DNA from: RYN-230 sp963768945
GTDB taxonomy: Bacteria; Actinomycetota; Actinomycetes; Streptosporangiales; Streptosporangiaceae
Direction of reading: 5' to 3'
Length of the DNA: 64,000 nucleotides
Assembly: GCA_963768945.1 (NCBI GenBank)
Contig: CAVYJW010000003.1
Coordinates: forward strand, 558,001-622,000
A program made the position numbers and the translations under genes. Below, piece by piece: positions 17,908 through 25,544 of the stretch. Every line of letters starts with the position of its first letter. The first letter of the stretch is position 1. Under the pieces are notes generated by a model. The model saw nothing but the letters and a program-made list of their open reading frames with translations, did no database searches and was not told the origin of the DNA.

Positions 17908-18417
17908 TCAGGTGACTTCGGTGGCGGCTTCCTGGACCGCCTTGTCAACGTCCTTCGGGCTCACGTTGAGTTCCTTGGCGATACGCTTCTCCGCCTTGAG
18001 GCCGGCCTTGTCCACCAGTTCCTGCAGCTTGCTTTCGCCGACGATGACCAGAGCGGCCTGCCCCTCGTCGATGAGGTCGCCGAACTCCTTGACGTCGGAC
18101 CGGGACATGCCCTTCCACAGATGGCCGCCCACCCCGCCCACGGCCGCGCCGACCGCGGCGGTGGCGATGATCGAGGGCGGGAACAGGATGCCGACGAGTG
18201 CCCCGACGGCAGCACCGCCCCACGCCCCGTGCCGGGTGGCCGACTCATCCTTGTTGACATGCACCTTGCCTGAGCCGTCCTTGGTGATGACAGCCGCGTC
18301 GTAGGTTCCGACCGCACCCGCCGCATGGAGGTCCTTGACAACCTCGTAGTCGGCTCGCGCCGCGGCCTCGTCCGGGTAGGTGCCGATGAAGATGAATACC
18401 GCGTCGGGCTTTGCCAT
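17908..18417 (-). CDS. DUF1269-type membrane-associated protein
   Basis: 169 aa from ATG 18417, with GGGAGAGA upstream. Residues 3-65 form an alpha/beta domain (AVFIFIGTYPDEAAARADYE) and residues about 72-105 a glycine-zipper pair of hydrophobic helices (GAAVGALVGILFPPS, AAVGAAVGGVGGHLW). The C-terminal part is helical and charged. This layout matches DUF1269 proteins, which are of unknown function and often stress-associated. It stands alone. Confidence 0.8.
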   Translation of the reverse strand: MAKPDAVFIFIGTYPDEAAARADYEVVKDLHAAGAVGTYDAAVITKDGSGKVHVNKDESATRHGAWGGAAVGALVGILFPPSIIATAAVGAAVGGVGGHLWKGMSRSDVKEFGDLIDEGQAALVIVGESKLQELVDKAGLKAEKRIAKELNVSPKDVDKAVQEAATEVT

Positions 18418-18644
18418 GTTGTCTCTCCCTTGTACTCGCACTGGATGATGCGGCGATGAGGCTGTGCCAGCCGCGCCCGACGACCGTGATCAGCGGGACG
18501 GCCCCGGTGTCCAGGGACGTTGGTCATCAGCCTGTCCGAGGTCATTGGTCGAGGTACACGCTGCCGTGTGGGGGCCGCTGGGTGTCGTCACCCATGCCGG
18601 GTGATGCGGAACGACGCGGGCACCACCGCCTGCGGCCCTGATCC

Positions 18645-18694
18645 GGTGATCAGACGATTGGTGTCGTGATAGCGACACCAATCGTCTGATCACC
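18645..18694. repeat. palindromic repeat element, copy A
   Basis: A perfect 22-bp inverted repeat (arms 18645-18666 and 18673-18694) around the 6-base loop TGATAG. The left arm begins GGTGATCAGACGATTGG. A near-identical element lies at 47059-47106 in the opposite orientation. It lies in the 698-bp gene-free stretch between the DUF1269 gene and the anti-sigma factor gene. Confidence 0.9.
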
Positions 18695-18738
18695 AGACGG
18701 ATCCGTAGCGAGGAGTGTCTGACGGGGTCAGTGTTACT

Positions 18739-18857
18739 GGCGGGAACCGGCGCCTGGCGGGAACCGGCGCCTGGCGGGAACCGGCGCCCGGCGGGAACCG
18801 GCGCCCGGCGGGAACCGGCGCCCGGCGGGAACCGGCGCCTGGCGGGAACCGGCGGCT
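18739..18857. repeat. tandem array of seven 17-bp units
   Basis: Seven contiguous copies of GGCGGGAACCGGCGCCY with few changes, plus a degenerate eighth (18858-18874). Because 17 is not a multiple of 3 the array cycles through all frames and is not coding. It begins 44 bp after palindrome copy A. No gene was seen between 18418 and 19115. Confidence 0.92.
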
Positions 18858-19115
18858 GGCGGGGTGCGGCGCCCCGGGCTGGGCTGGCGGGTCGCAGAAG
18901 CCGCACCTGCACGGCCCGGGCCGGGTTGCGATCCGCCAGCGCTGCGGGGGGAGTAGCCGTCCGAGCACGGCTACCGCTGGGCGCCCCGGCGTTGTGGACC
19001 GGGGGCCCGGCTCTGGCCACCCACTGTCCCGGTGCGGGACCAGGTGAACGATCAGGGCAGGTCGGCGCGTTCCTGGTGGTATGGGGACAAGGCTGGCCGG
19101 GGACAGCCCCCGCCG

Positions 19116-19853
19116 ATGGGGGCGAGGGCCGTGACCGGTCCCACGGGTTGCGGGGGGATCCGCCGGGCGCTGGGTGTCTACCTCGTGGGAGCCATCGACC
19201 CAGCGGACCGCGCCTTCGTGGAAAGCCATCTCGCCTCATGCCGGGGTTGCCGGGAGGAACTGGCCGGGCTGGCGGGCCTGCCGGGCCGGCTGGGCAGTGT
19301 GCCTGCCACTGATGTCACCAAGCTCACGCTGGGTGGTCTCGCCCCAGATGACCAGGACCAGAGGTATCCGCCCGGGCCAACGCTGAGGTCGCTGCTCGAA
19401 GGGGCTGCCGCCCTGCGCCGCCACCTGATGTGGCGTCGCGTCGTGGCAGCCGCGGCGATGGCGGTGATCGCCAGCGGCGGTGCGGTCGCTGTGTCACGGG
19501 CGGTGGCTTCGCCCGCGCCGCCGCCCCCGGCCGCTGCGCAGGCGGCGATGCCCTGGGCGGCCACGGTCCACGGCAGCGACCCGCGCACCGGGGCCGCCAC
19601 CACCGTCCGGTACCTGACCCGGCCCTGGGGCCTGCAGATGCAGGTGCAGGTCACCGGCATTGCCCCCGGGACCCGGTGCGAGCTGTGGGTTCTCGGGCCC
19701 GGTGGGCGCACCGCGGCGGGCGGCTGGACCGTCGCGGCTGGCCACGCCAGCGCGTGGTACCCGGCGTCAGCACCGCTGGCCGTGTCCGGCATCCGAGGGT
19801 TCACCGTCGCCGCGGCAGACGGGAATTCCCTGGTCAGCGTCCCGATCCGATGA
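19116..19853 (+). CDS. anti-sigma factor with zinc-finger (zf-HC2) domain, no adjacent sigma gene
   Basis: About 245 aa from ATG 19116; GTG 19131 is an equally possible start and a longer frame begins at 19032. The N-terminal domain has ALGVYLVGAIDPADRAFVESH and the HxxxCxxC zinc motif (HLASCRGC), one membrane helix lies at about residues 112-132, and the extracytoplasmic domain (about 145-245) has the beta-rich RskA-like pattern. These proteins hold an ECF sigma factor at the membrane. The partner sigma gene is normally directly upstream, but here that place is taken by repeats. It overlaps the next gene by ATGA. Confidence 0.82.
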   Translation: MGARAVTGPTGCGGIRRALGVYLVGAIDPADRAFVESHLASCRGCREELAGLAGLPGRLGSVPATDVTKLTLGGLAPDDQDQRYPPGPTLRSLLEGAAALRRHLMWRRVVAAAAMAVIASGGAVAVSRAVASPAPPPPAAAQAAMPWAATVHGSDPRTGAATTVRYLTRPWGLQMQVQVTGIAPGTRCELWVLGPGGRTAAGGWTVAAGHASAWYPASAPLAVSGIRGFTVAAADGNSLVSVPIR

Positions 19854-20410
19854 CGCCCTGGAGTCGGCGCGAGGCCGGGGAGAGCGTTCGGGCACCGAGG
19901 GCCAGGACCTGGGTCGCGGTGGTGATGCTCGTGCTGGTGCCGCTGGCCGCGGGCTGCACGCCGGCGCGTCAGGCCGGCTCCACCGGACAGCCCGCGCCGC
20001 CGGGATCCGGCGCTCCCCGCGGCGGCGTGCGGGCGCTCGCGTCCGCGTACCTGGCGATAGCGCGGCCTGCTAACCGCCGCCTCGATACCGAGGTCGATGG
20101 CTTCACCGATCACGAGCACCACGCCCTGGCCGCGGCGGAGGCGGCTTTGCGTGCGGAGGCGGCGACGGAACGCCGGTTCGACCAGCTGCTGGGTGAGATC
20201 CGGTTCCCCGCCCGGATCGCCCCCACCGCCCTGGCCCTGATCCGGGACAACCAGCGCCGCGCGGCGCTGACCGATCAGCAGGCGAGATCGTCCTCGGTGA
20301 CCGGGCTGGTCTCGTTCACCGGCCGCCACCGGGCCGCTGACGCGGCGGTCGAGGCCCAGGTGCGAATCCTCCGCCGGGCCCTGGGCCTGCCCCCGCCGGA
20401 GAGCAGCTAA
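19850..20410 (+). CDS. lipoprotein of unknown function
   Basis: 186 aa. ATG 19850 overlaps the anti-sigma stop (ATGA), implying translational coupling. Arginine-rich N-terminus, hydrophobic stretch and lipobox LAAGC (cysteine about residue 36) mark a lipid-anchored exported protein. The mature part is alanine-rich and mostly helical with an FTDHEHHALAAAEAALRAE segment. I do not recognise the domain. Coupling to the anti-sigma factor suggests a role in the same envelope signalling unit, as inference. Confidence 0.72.
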   Translation: MTPWSRREAGESVRAPRARTWVAVVMLVLVPLAAGCTPARQAGSTGQPAPPGSGAPRGGVRALASAYLAIARPANRRLDTEVDGFTDHEHHALAAAEAALRAEAATERRFDQLLGEIRFPARIAPTALALIRDNQRRAALTDQQARSSSVTGLVSFTGRHRAADAAVEAQVRILRRALGLPPPESS

Positions 20411-20489
20411 GCACAGCCGGTCAGTCGTGAACGGACTCACGACCAGTTACGTGCTGGAAGTGGACAGCTCATTCTTTAGCAGGGGGTAA

Positions 20490-21032
20490 GTGATGAATAA
20501 CCGATGGTTTCTCCCGGCTGGCCTGGCCGGGGTGGCCCTGATAGCCGCGGCGTGCGGTACCTCATCGACCACCAGCACCAGTACGGCCAGCAAGGCAAGT
20601 AGCTCGCCCAGCGCGGCTTCCTCCCCGGCGGCTGCGTCCACGACGGTCCTGAAGACCACGACGATCGGCGGCGCGAAGGTGCTGACCAACGCCAAGGGCT
20701 TCACGGTGTACTGGTTTGCGCCGGACACGGCGACCAAGTCGAACTGCAACGGGTCGTGCGCGCACTACTGGCCGCCGGTGAAGGGACCCCTGACCGCGGG
20801 CCCGGGCGTCACCGGCAAACTGGCCACGATCACCCGGTCGGACGGCTCGACGCAGGCCACCTACAACGGGCATCCGCTCTACACCTACGTCAGCGACACC
20901 GCCCCGGGGCAGGACAAGGGCAACGGCCTCAACCTGTCGGGAGGGGTATGGCACGTGGTGCCGGTCTCTGGCACGGCCGTCCCCGTCGCCCACAGCAGCC
21001 CAAGCAAAAGCGGCGGCGGGTACGGGTACTGA
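20490..21032 (+). CDS. lipoprotein with Yx(FWY)xxD repeat domain (PF03640 type)
   Basis: 180 aa from ATG 20490 (ATG 20493 also possible), with a lipobox LIAAAC near residue 22, a serine/threonine-rich linker, and a C-terminal domain (about 55-160) of the COG4315 lipoprotein family. That domain has the two-repeat pattern GFTVYWFAPD … CNGSCAHYWPPV and THPLYTY-like GHPLYTYVSDTAPGQ. The two cysteines of CNGSC may form a disulfide. Role unknown; redox or cell-envelope functions have been proposed for relatives. It is followed by a paralogue with a membrane domain. Confidence 0.85.
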   Translation: MMNNRWFLPAGLAGVALIAAACGTSSTTSTSTASKASSSPSAASSPAAASTTVLKTTTIGGAKVLTNAKGFTVYWFAPDTATKSNCNGSCAHYWPPVKGPLTAGPGVTGKLATITRSDGSTQATYNGHPLYTYVSDTAPGQDKGNGLNLSGGVWHVVPVSGTAVPVAHSSPSKSGGGYGY

Positions 21033-21121
21033 CTGACGCCGGCCACGGGCAGCCGGGGCCCACCTCTTCCCGGAGGTGCGCCCCGGTGGCCGGGCCGGAC
21101 GCGTAAGTGCGGGAGATGGCC

Positions 21122-22021
21122 ATGGACGTCATGAGCAGAACACGGCAGGACGTGCGGGGACGGCCCCAGCGGATCGGGCTCCGGGTAGCCGGGGCGGCGC
21201 TGCTGGCGGCCACCGGGGGGATCCACCTGGACCTGTACCTGACCGGCTACCGGTCGGTCCCGACCATCGGCTGGCTCTTCCTGCTCCAGGTGATCGCGGC
21301 GTTCGGCCTGGCCCTGGCCGTCCTGGTGTCCGGCAGCCGGCTGGCCGCCGCCGCGGGCGCCGGGTTCGCCCTGTCCACCCTGGGCGGCTACCTTCTGTCC
21401 GTCTGGATCGGGCTGTTCGGGTTCAAGGAGGTCCGGACCACGGCCGGGATCGTCGCCGGGGTTATCGAGATCGCGGCCTTCGCCGCGCTGGCGGTCCTGG
21501 CCCTCACCCCCGCCGCGTCCTCCCAGCCGCCGGGGCACCCGGCCGCCCCCCGGACTACGCTGCCGGGCCGGCTGCGGGACGGCATCCCGGGAGGGGGCTG
21601 GGCGGCGGCCGGCCTGTCCGTGATCGCCCTGGTGCTGCTGGGCGTGGCCGTAGCCGGAGCGGAAGCCCCGGCCACGGCCAGTGCGGGAGGCGGCCTGAAG
21701 GCCGAGCAGATCGGCGGCGTGAGCGTGCTGGCCAACGCCCGCGGCTTCACCCTGTACTCGTTCGCTCCGGACACGCCGTCCAAGTCCGTCTGCAATGGGT
21801 CCTGTGCCGCATACTGGCCGCCGGTGAAAGGACCCGTGAGCGCCGGGCCGGGCGTCACCGGCAGGCTTGGCACGATCAAGCGGTCGGACGGCTCGACCCA
21901 GGCGACCTATAACGGGCACCCGCTGTACACCTACGTCGGCGACAGCGCTCCCGGCCAGGCCCACGGCAACAACCTCAACCTCAACGGCGGACTGTGGCGC
22001 GAGATCCCTACGGCCGGGTGA
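21122..22021 (+). CDS. membrane protein fused to a PF03640-type extracytoplasmic domain
   Basis: 299 aa from ATG 21122, best placed behind GGGAG; ATG 21116 and GTG 21107 are in frame. Residues about 20-140 hold four membrane helices, a fifth lies at about 162-182, and residues about 195-299 are a PF03640-type domain (GFTLYSFAPD, CNGSCAAYWPPV, GHPLYTYVGDSAPGQ). This domain is roughly 70% identical by eye to that of the preceding lipoprotein, so the pair arose by duplication. The arrangement presents the domain outside the membrane. The stop lies inside a tandem repeat. Confidence 0.82.
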   Translation: MDVMSRTRQDVRGRPQRIGLRVAGAALLAATGGIHLDLYLTGYRSVPTIGWLFLLQVIAAFGLALAVLVSGSRLAAAAGAGFALSTLGGYLLSVWIGLFGFKEVRTTAGIVAGVIEIAAFAALAVLALTPAASSQPPGHPAAPRTTLPGRLRDGIPGGGWAAAGLSVIALVLLGVAVAGAEAPATASAGGGLKAEQIGGVSVLANARGFTLYSFAPDTPSKSVCNGSCAAYWPPVKGPVSAGPGVTGRLGTIKRSDGSTQATYNGHPLYTYVGDSAPGQAHGNNLNLNGGLWREIPTAG

Positions 22022-22113
22022 ATCACACTCGCTGGGCAAGAGCCTGTCCACGGCCGGGTGATCGCACTCGCTGGGCAAGGGAGCCTGTCCACAGCCGGGT
22101 GATCACACTCGCC
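22010..22113 (+). repeat. tandem repeat spanning the stop codon of the membrane PF03640 gene
   Basis: Copies at 22010-22049 (40 bp), 22050-22090 (41 bp) and a partial third at 22091-22113, each beginning ACNGCCGGGTGA. The gene's own TGA (22019-22021) is in the first copy and recurs in the next two. Confidence 0.9.
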
Positions 22114-22144
22114 ACGGCCGGGGGAGCCCCGCCCGCGGGAGGCG

Positions 22145-22591
22145 TCAACTGCCCCCCAGTTCGCCGACCGCCGTCACGACCACCAGGACGATCGTCGCCG
22201 CAGCGAATATGCCATGGCCGATCACCACGGACAGCGGGAAATTGCGTTCCGGCGGGGCGGCGATCCCCCCGGCCGTGCCCCGCACCGCCGCGGCGTCGTG
22301 GGCCCGGTACACCTTGATCCAGCGCACCGCCATGGTCAGGCCGAGGGCCGCGACCAGGACCAGGGTCAGGGCGGCGGCGTACGCGAGCCTGGGGGTATCG
22401 GTGATCAGGTAGCCCGCCCAGACCACGAGCCCGGCGACGGCGAGCAGGGCGTGCGCGCTGATGACCGGGACCGGCAGGCGGGTCGCCGCGGCGGACTGGA
22501 ACTCACGGTCGTACTCGATGAGCCAGATCGTCAGCAGGTAGAGACCGGCACTGGCCGTGACGATCCAGGTGAACAGAGCGGCTAGCGGCAT
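22145..22591 (-). CDS. four-helix membrane protein of unknown function
   Basis: 148 aa from ATG 22591; a longer frame to 22702 begins with an arginine-rich leader and has no better ribosome site. Four predicted membrane helices at about residues 5-25, 45-65, 72-92 and 118-140, with a basic loop RWIKVYRAHDAAA between the third and fourth. No motif recognised. It converges on the PF03640 membrane gene and may belong with that envelope cluster or be unrelated. Confidence 0.65.
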   Translation of the reverse strand: MPLAALFTWIVTASAGLYLLTIWLIEYDREFQSAAATRLPVPVISAHALLAVAGLVVWAGYLITDTPRLAYAAALTLVLVAALGLTMAVRWIKVYRAHDAAAVRGTAGGIAAPPERNFPLSVVIGHGIFAAATIVLVVVTAVGELGGS

Positions 22592-22957
22592 CGGCAACCT
22601 CGTCCTCGGCCATGCCCGGACAAGCGACCGGGGGCGTCCAGGCAGGAACATCGCAGCATGCCGGACGGCATGCCGCAGCGAAATGAGGGGCGGGGCCCGC
22701 ATTCACCCGTATTACGGGGCGGGCCGCCATCCAGTTCAACGCCGGCATCAGCCGGCTGATCGGGATGCGGTCAGCAGGCCAGGACCTCCGCCGGGTCAGG
22801 GTTCGTCGGCCACCTGGGCTGCCTCGGCCTGGTCGAGCGTCGCCGCCCAGTTGGCCAGGAGGTTCAGGGCGTCGCGTGAACGGGCCGACACGGTGGTGCG
22901 GTGCGTTCCTCCACGCCCACGTCGGGCCACCGGCGAAGACCAGCAAGGAGAAGACCG

Positions 22958-23173
22958 TTGGAGATGGTGCCGAAGAAGCCGACCGTGAAGGCCCCGGGGG
23001 AGACGTTCACTGGGGACGCGTGGTAGGACGTCATCGCGGCGGGGCAGGAACCCTCGCGGATGCGTGTCAACGTGGTGCGCCTCGCCCCGGGGGCCCGCAA
23101 CGCGTGGCACCCGCACGCGCTCGGGCAGACCGTGCACGTCACCGAGGGAAATAACGAACCGCCCGCGCGGTGA
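22958..23173 (+). pseudogene. cupin-domain gene remnant with in-frame amber codon
   Basis: An AAGGAG site precedes a TTG start giving MEMVPKKPTVKAPGETFTGD, the usual start of short cupins of the (R)-mandelonitrile-lyase-like group. A TAG at 23024-23026 interrupts after TGDAW where relatives have tyrosine, and the frame then resumes as DVIAA…RMRVNVVRLAPGARNAWHPH, with the metal-binding histidine motif (WHPHALGQTVHVTEG). It ends early at 23171-23173, before the second cupin motif. So the gene has a nonsense mutation and a C-terminal truncation. Confidence 0.8.
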
Positions 23174-23192
23174 TCACCAGAGAGGCGCGGCT

Positions 23193-23567
23193 ATGACTGG
23201 CTGGACGAACGACGAGCTCACCCGGATCGGGGACGCGGAAGAGCTCCAGATCGCCTCGACCCGGAGTGACGGCACGCTCAGCAGCCCCCGGACGATATGG
23301 GTCGTCCGGCACGGCGACGACCTGTACGTCCGCTCTGTGAACGGGCCCTCCGCGGCCTGGTTCCGCGGCACCCAGGCCCGGCGCGTTGGCCACATCGGAG
23401 CCGGAGGCGTCGAGAGGGACGTGACCTTCGCCGACGCTGACCACAGTCTCGACGACCAGATCGATGCGGCCTACCGGAACAAGTACCGCCGGTACGCGAA
23501 GAGCATCACCGACGCCATCAACAGTCCGGGGGCCCGGTCCACGACAACCAGGCTCGGGCCCCGCTAG
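23193..23567 (+). CDS. DUF2255 family protein
   Basis: 124 aa from ATG 23193, with AGAGGCG upstream. The sequence runs WTNDELTRIGDAEELQIAS … RTIWVVRHGDDLYVRS … SAAWFRG, then VERDVTFADAD and YRNKYRRYAKS, which is the DUF2255 pattern, a split-barrel flavin-reductase-like fold by family knowledge. Cytosolic, no export signal. Function unknown. It starts 19 bp behind the cupin remnant. Its stop codon is part of a 19-bp duplication. Confidence 0.82.
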   Translation: MTGWTNDELTRIGDAEELQIASTRSDGTLSSPRTIWVVRHGDDLYVRSVNGPSAAWFRGTQARRVGHIGAGGVERDVTFADADHSLDDQIDAAYRNKYRRYAKSITDAINSPGARSTTTRLGPR

Positions 23568-23586
23568 CAGGCTCGAGCTCCGCTGA
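23549..23586 (+). repeat. 19-bp duplication ending in stop codons
   Basis: CAGGCTCGGGCCCCGCTAG (23549-23567) is followed directly by CAGGCTCGAGCTCCGCTGA (23568-23586). The first ends with the DUF2255 stop TAG, the second with TGA in another frame. Confidence 0.85.
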
Positions 23587-23630
23587 GGAGCAAGACCGCG
23601 CAGCAACGCCATCTGGTCCGCACGAGCGTC

Positions 23631-24323
23631 TCACCGGCCAGGACGGTCCGGAGGGTGGGCGCCGGGGGTGATGAGCCGGGACTCGTAGGCGAGGACGACC
23701 GCCTGGACGCGGTCCCGCAGGCCGAGCTTGGCCAGTATCCGGCCGACGTGGATCTTCACGGTGCCCTCGGACAGATGCAGGCGGGCGGCGATCTCGCCAT
23801 TGGACAGGCCCGCGGCCATGCCGGAGAAGACGTCTTGCTCGCGGCCGGTGAGGGCCTGCCGTATCCGGGCGGCGGGCAGGCGGTCTGGCGGCCCGGGCTG
23901 CGGTGCGGTGGCGAACTGGCGGATGAGGCGAGCGGTGGCGGTCGGCGCGAGAACGGCGTCGCCCGCGGCGATGGTGCGGATCGCGGCGACCAGGTCGTCG
24001 GGCTGGGTGTCCTTGAGCAGGAAGCCGCTGGCGCCCGCGCGCAGTCCGGCGTACACGTAGTCGTCGAGGTCGAAGGTGGTCAGGATCAGCACCTTGGATG
24101 GCAGCCCGGCGGTCACGATGTCCCGGGTGGCCTCGATGCCGTCACGGCCGGGCATGCGGACGTCCATGAGCACGACGTCGGGACGCAGCGCGGAGCACAT
24201 GGACACCGCGACCTTCCCATCGGCGGCCTCGCCGGCCACCTCGATGTCGGCTTCGGCGTCGAGGATGAGGCGGAAGCCCTTCCTCATCAGCGAGTGGTCG
24301 TCCACCAGGAGCACGGTGATCAT
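23631..24323 (-). CDS. NarL/LuxR-type response regulator
   Basis: 230 aa. Receiver domain (residues 1-120) with the acidic pair in LLVDDHSLMRKG, phosphoacceptor aspartate in VVLMDVRMPGRDG (about 54), and the conserved T/K positions later. The LuxR helix-turn-helix is at about 160-215 (LTGREQDVFSGMAAGLSNGE, HLSEGTVKIHVGRILAKLGL). ATG 24323 overlaps the upstream kinase stop, so the pair is translationally coupled. It is the last gene of the ABC transporter/two-component operon and probably controls that operon. Confidence 0.92.
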   Translation of the reverse strand: MITVLLVDDHSLMRKGFRLILDAEADIEVAGEAADGKVAVSMCSALRPDVVLMDVRMPGRDGIEATRDIVTAGLPSKVLILTTFDLDDYVYAGLRAGASGFLLKDTQPDDLVAAIRTIAAGDAVLAPTATARLIRQFATAPQPGPPDRLPAARIRQALTGREQDVFSGMAAGLSNGEIAARLHLSEGTVKIHVGRILAKLGLRDRVQAVVLAYESRLITPGAHPPDRPGR

Positions 24324-25507
24324 GATGCGGCGGCCGGATCCAGGCGGAGCAGAGCGGCGACCCGCCAGCCGCGCGGGTCACGCGGGCCGCAGTCCAGCTC
24401 GCCGCCGAACGCGCTGACGCGCTCGCGCATCCCGGTCAGGCCGCCGCCGGGAGCCGAGGGCCCGCCCGTGCCCCCGGTGCCGTCGTCGTCAACTTCCACG
24501 CGGACCTCGGCCGGGGTGAGCTGGAGCCGGACCGCTGCGGTGGCGCCGGGGCCGCCGTGCTTCATGGTGTTCGTCAGCGCTTCCTGTACCAGCCGGTAAA
24601 CGGCCAGCTGGATGCCGGGCGGCGTGGCTGCGGGCCCGCCCGTGCGCTCGTACCGGACCGGCAGGCCGGCCGCCCGGACCCGGGCCAGGAGATCGTCCAT
24701 GTCGGCCAGGCCGGGCAGCGGCTGCCGGGGATGGTCCCCGGCATCGGCGCGCAGCACGCCGAGCAGGCGGCGGGTCTCCGACAGCGCCTCGCGGGCCGTG
24801 CTCGATACGTCCCGGATCGCGTCCGACGCCTCGCCCGGGGCGCGGGTCACCGCCCGCAGTGCGCCGTCGGACAGGGCCACGATCATGGTGAGGTGATGGG
24901 CCACGCTGTCGTGCATCTCGCGGGCGATGCGGGCCCGCTCCACGGCCGCAGCCAGCGCGCTGTTCTGGTCGCGTTCGCGTTCCAGGCGCTGAGCGCGGTC
25001 GCGCAGCGCGGCGAGGTAGGCCCGGCGGGTGCTCACGTACAGGCCCGCGAGGAGGACGGCCGCGATCGCGGCGATTTCGTAGATGGCGGGCAGCCAGCTG
25101 GTCCGCCAGCCCCCCTGGCCGGCCGCGGGGAGTACGACCGCGGCGGCGAGCACCGCCGCGGCGAGCGCCTCCGGCAGGCGCATGAGGGCGGCCACGGTGT
25201 ACAGGCTGATCGCCAGCGCGACCGGATACAGCGCTCCCCGGATCGGCCACTCCGCCAGGACGGCGGCGACCAGGACGGTCCAGACGAACACCGGGCCGGG
25301 CCAGACCCGGCGCAGCGGCAGGGCCCCCGCGGTCAGGACGCCCACGACCAGGGCGGCAGCCAGCCGCAGGTGCGGGGGGTGCGCCGTCTGGGCGAAGGAA
25401 AAATGCGCGAAGGACGCCGCGAACGCGAAGAGGGCGCAGCCGACGTCGAAGACCCAGGAACGCAGCCGTCGCGTTCCCGGGTCCTCGGCCGGCTTCCAGA
25501 AGGACAT
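24320..25507 (-). CDS. sensor histidine kinase (HisKA_3 type)
   Basis: 395 aa from ATG 25507, which has GGGGAGG at good spacing (GTG 25528 also in frame). Residues about 15-165 contain several membrane helices with very short loops, so the signal is probably sensed within the membrane. The dimerisation/phosphoacceptor region is IAREMHDSVAHHLTMIV (about 205) and the ATPase domain has NTMKHGG and the glycine-rich GGGLTGMRERV. It is coupled to the downstream response regulator and preceded by an ABC permease 37 bp upstream. Confidence 0.9.
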   Translation of the reverse strand: MSFWKPAEDPGTRRLRSWVFDVGCALFAFAASFAHFSFAQTAHPPHLRLAAALVVGVLTAGALPLRRVWPGPVFVWTVLVAAVLAEWPIRGALYPVALAISLYTVAALMRLPEALAAAVLAAAVVLPAAGQGGWRTSWLPAIYEIAAIAAVLLAGLYVSTRRAYLAALRDRAQRLERERDQNSALAAAVERARIAREMHDSVAHHLTMIVALSDGALRAVTRAPGEASDAIRDVSSTAREALSETRRLLGVLRADAGDHPRQPLPGLADMDDLLARVRAAGLPVRYERTGGPAATPPGIQLAVYRLVQEALTNTMKHGGPGATAAVRLQLTPAEVRVEVDDDGTGGTGGPSAPGGGLTGMRERVSAFGGELDCGPRDPRGWRVAALLRLDPAAAS

Positions 25508-25544
25508 ACCTGCATCCTCCCCGTTCACGCCGCATCCACCTAGT

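Noticed and set aside
18739..18874. CRISPR-like array
   Set aside because: Units are contiguous with no spacers and vary in the manner of slippage repeats; no cas genes. The same applies to the other arrays (11667, 28928, 43177, 49361).
18731..19312. Open frames across the 17-bp array
   Set aside because: The 17-bp period makes all frames open with the same cycling peptide; no start signal or homology.
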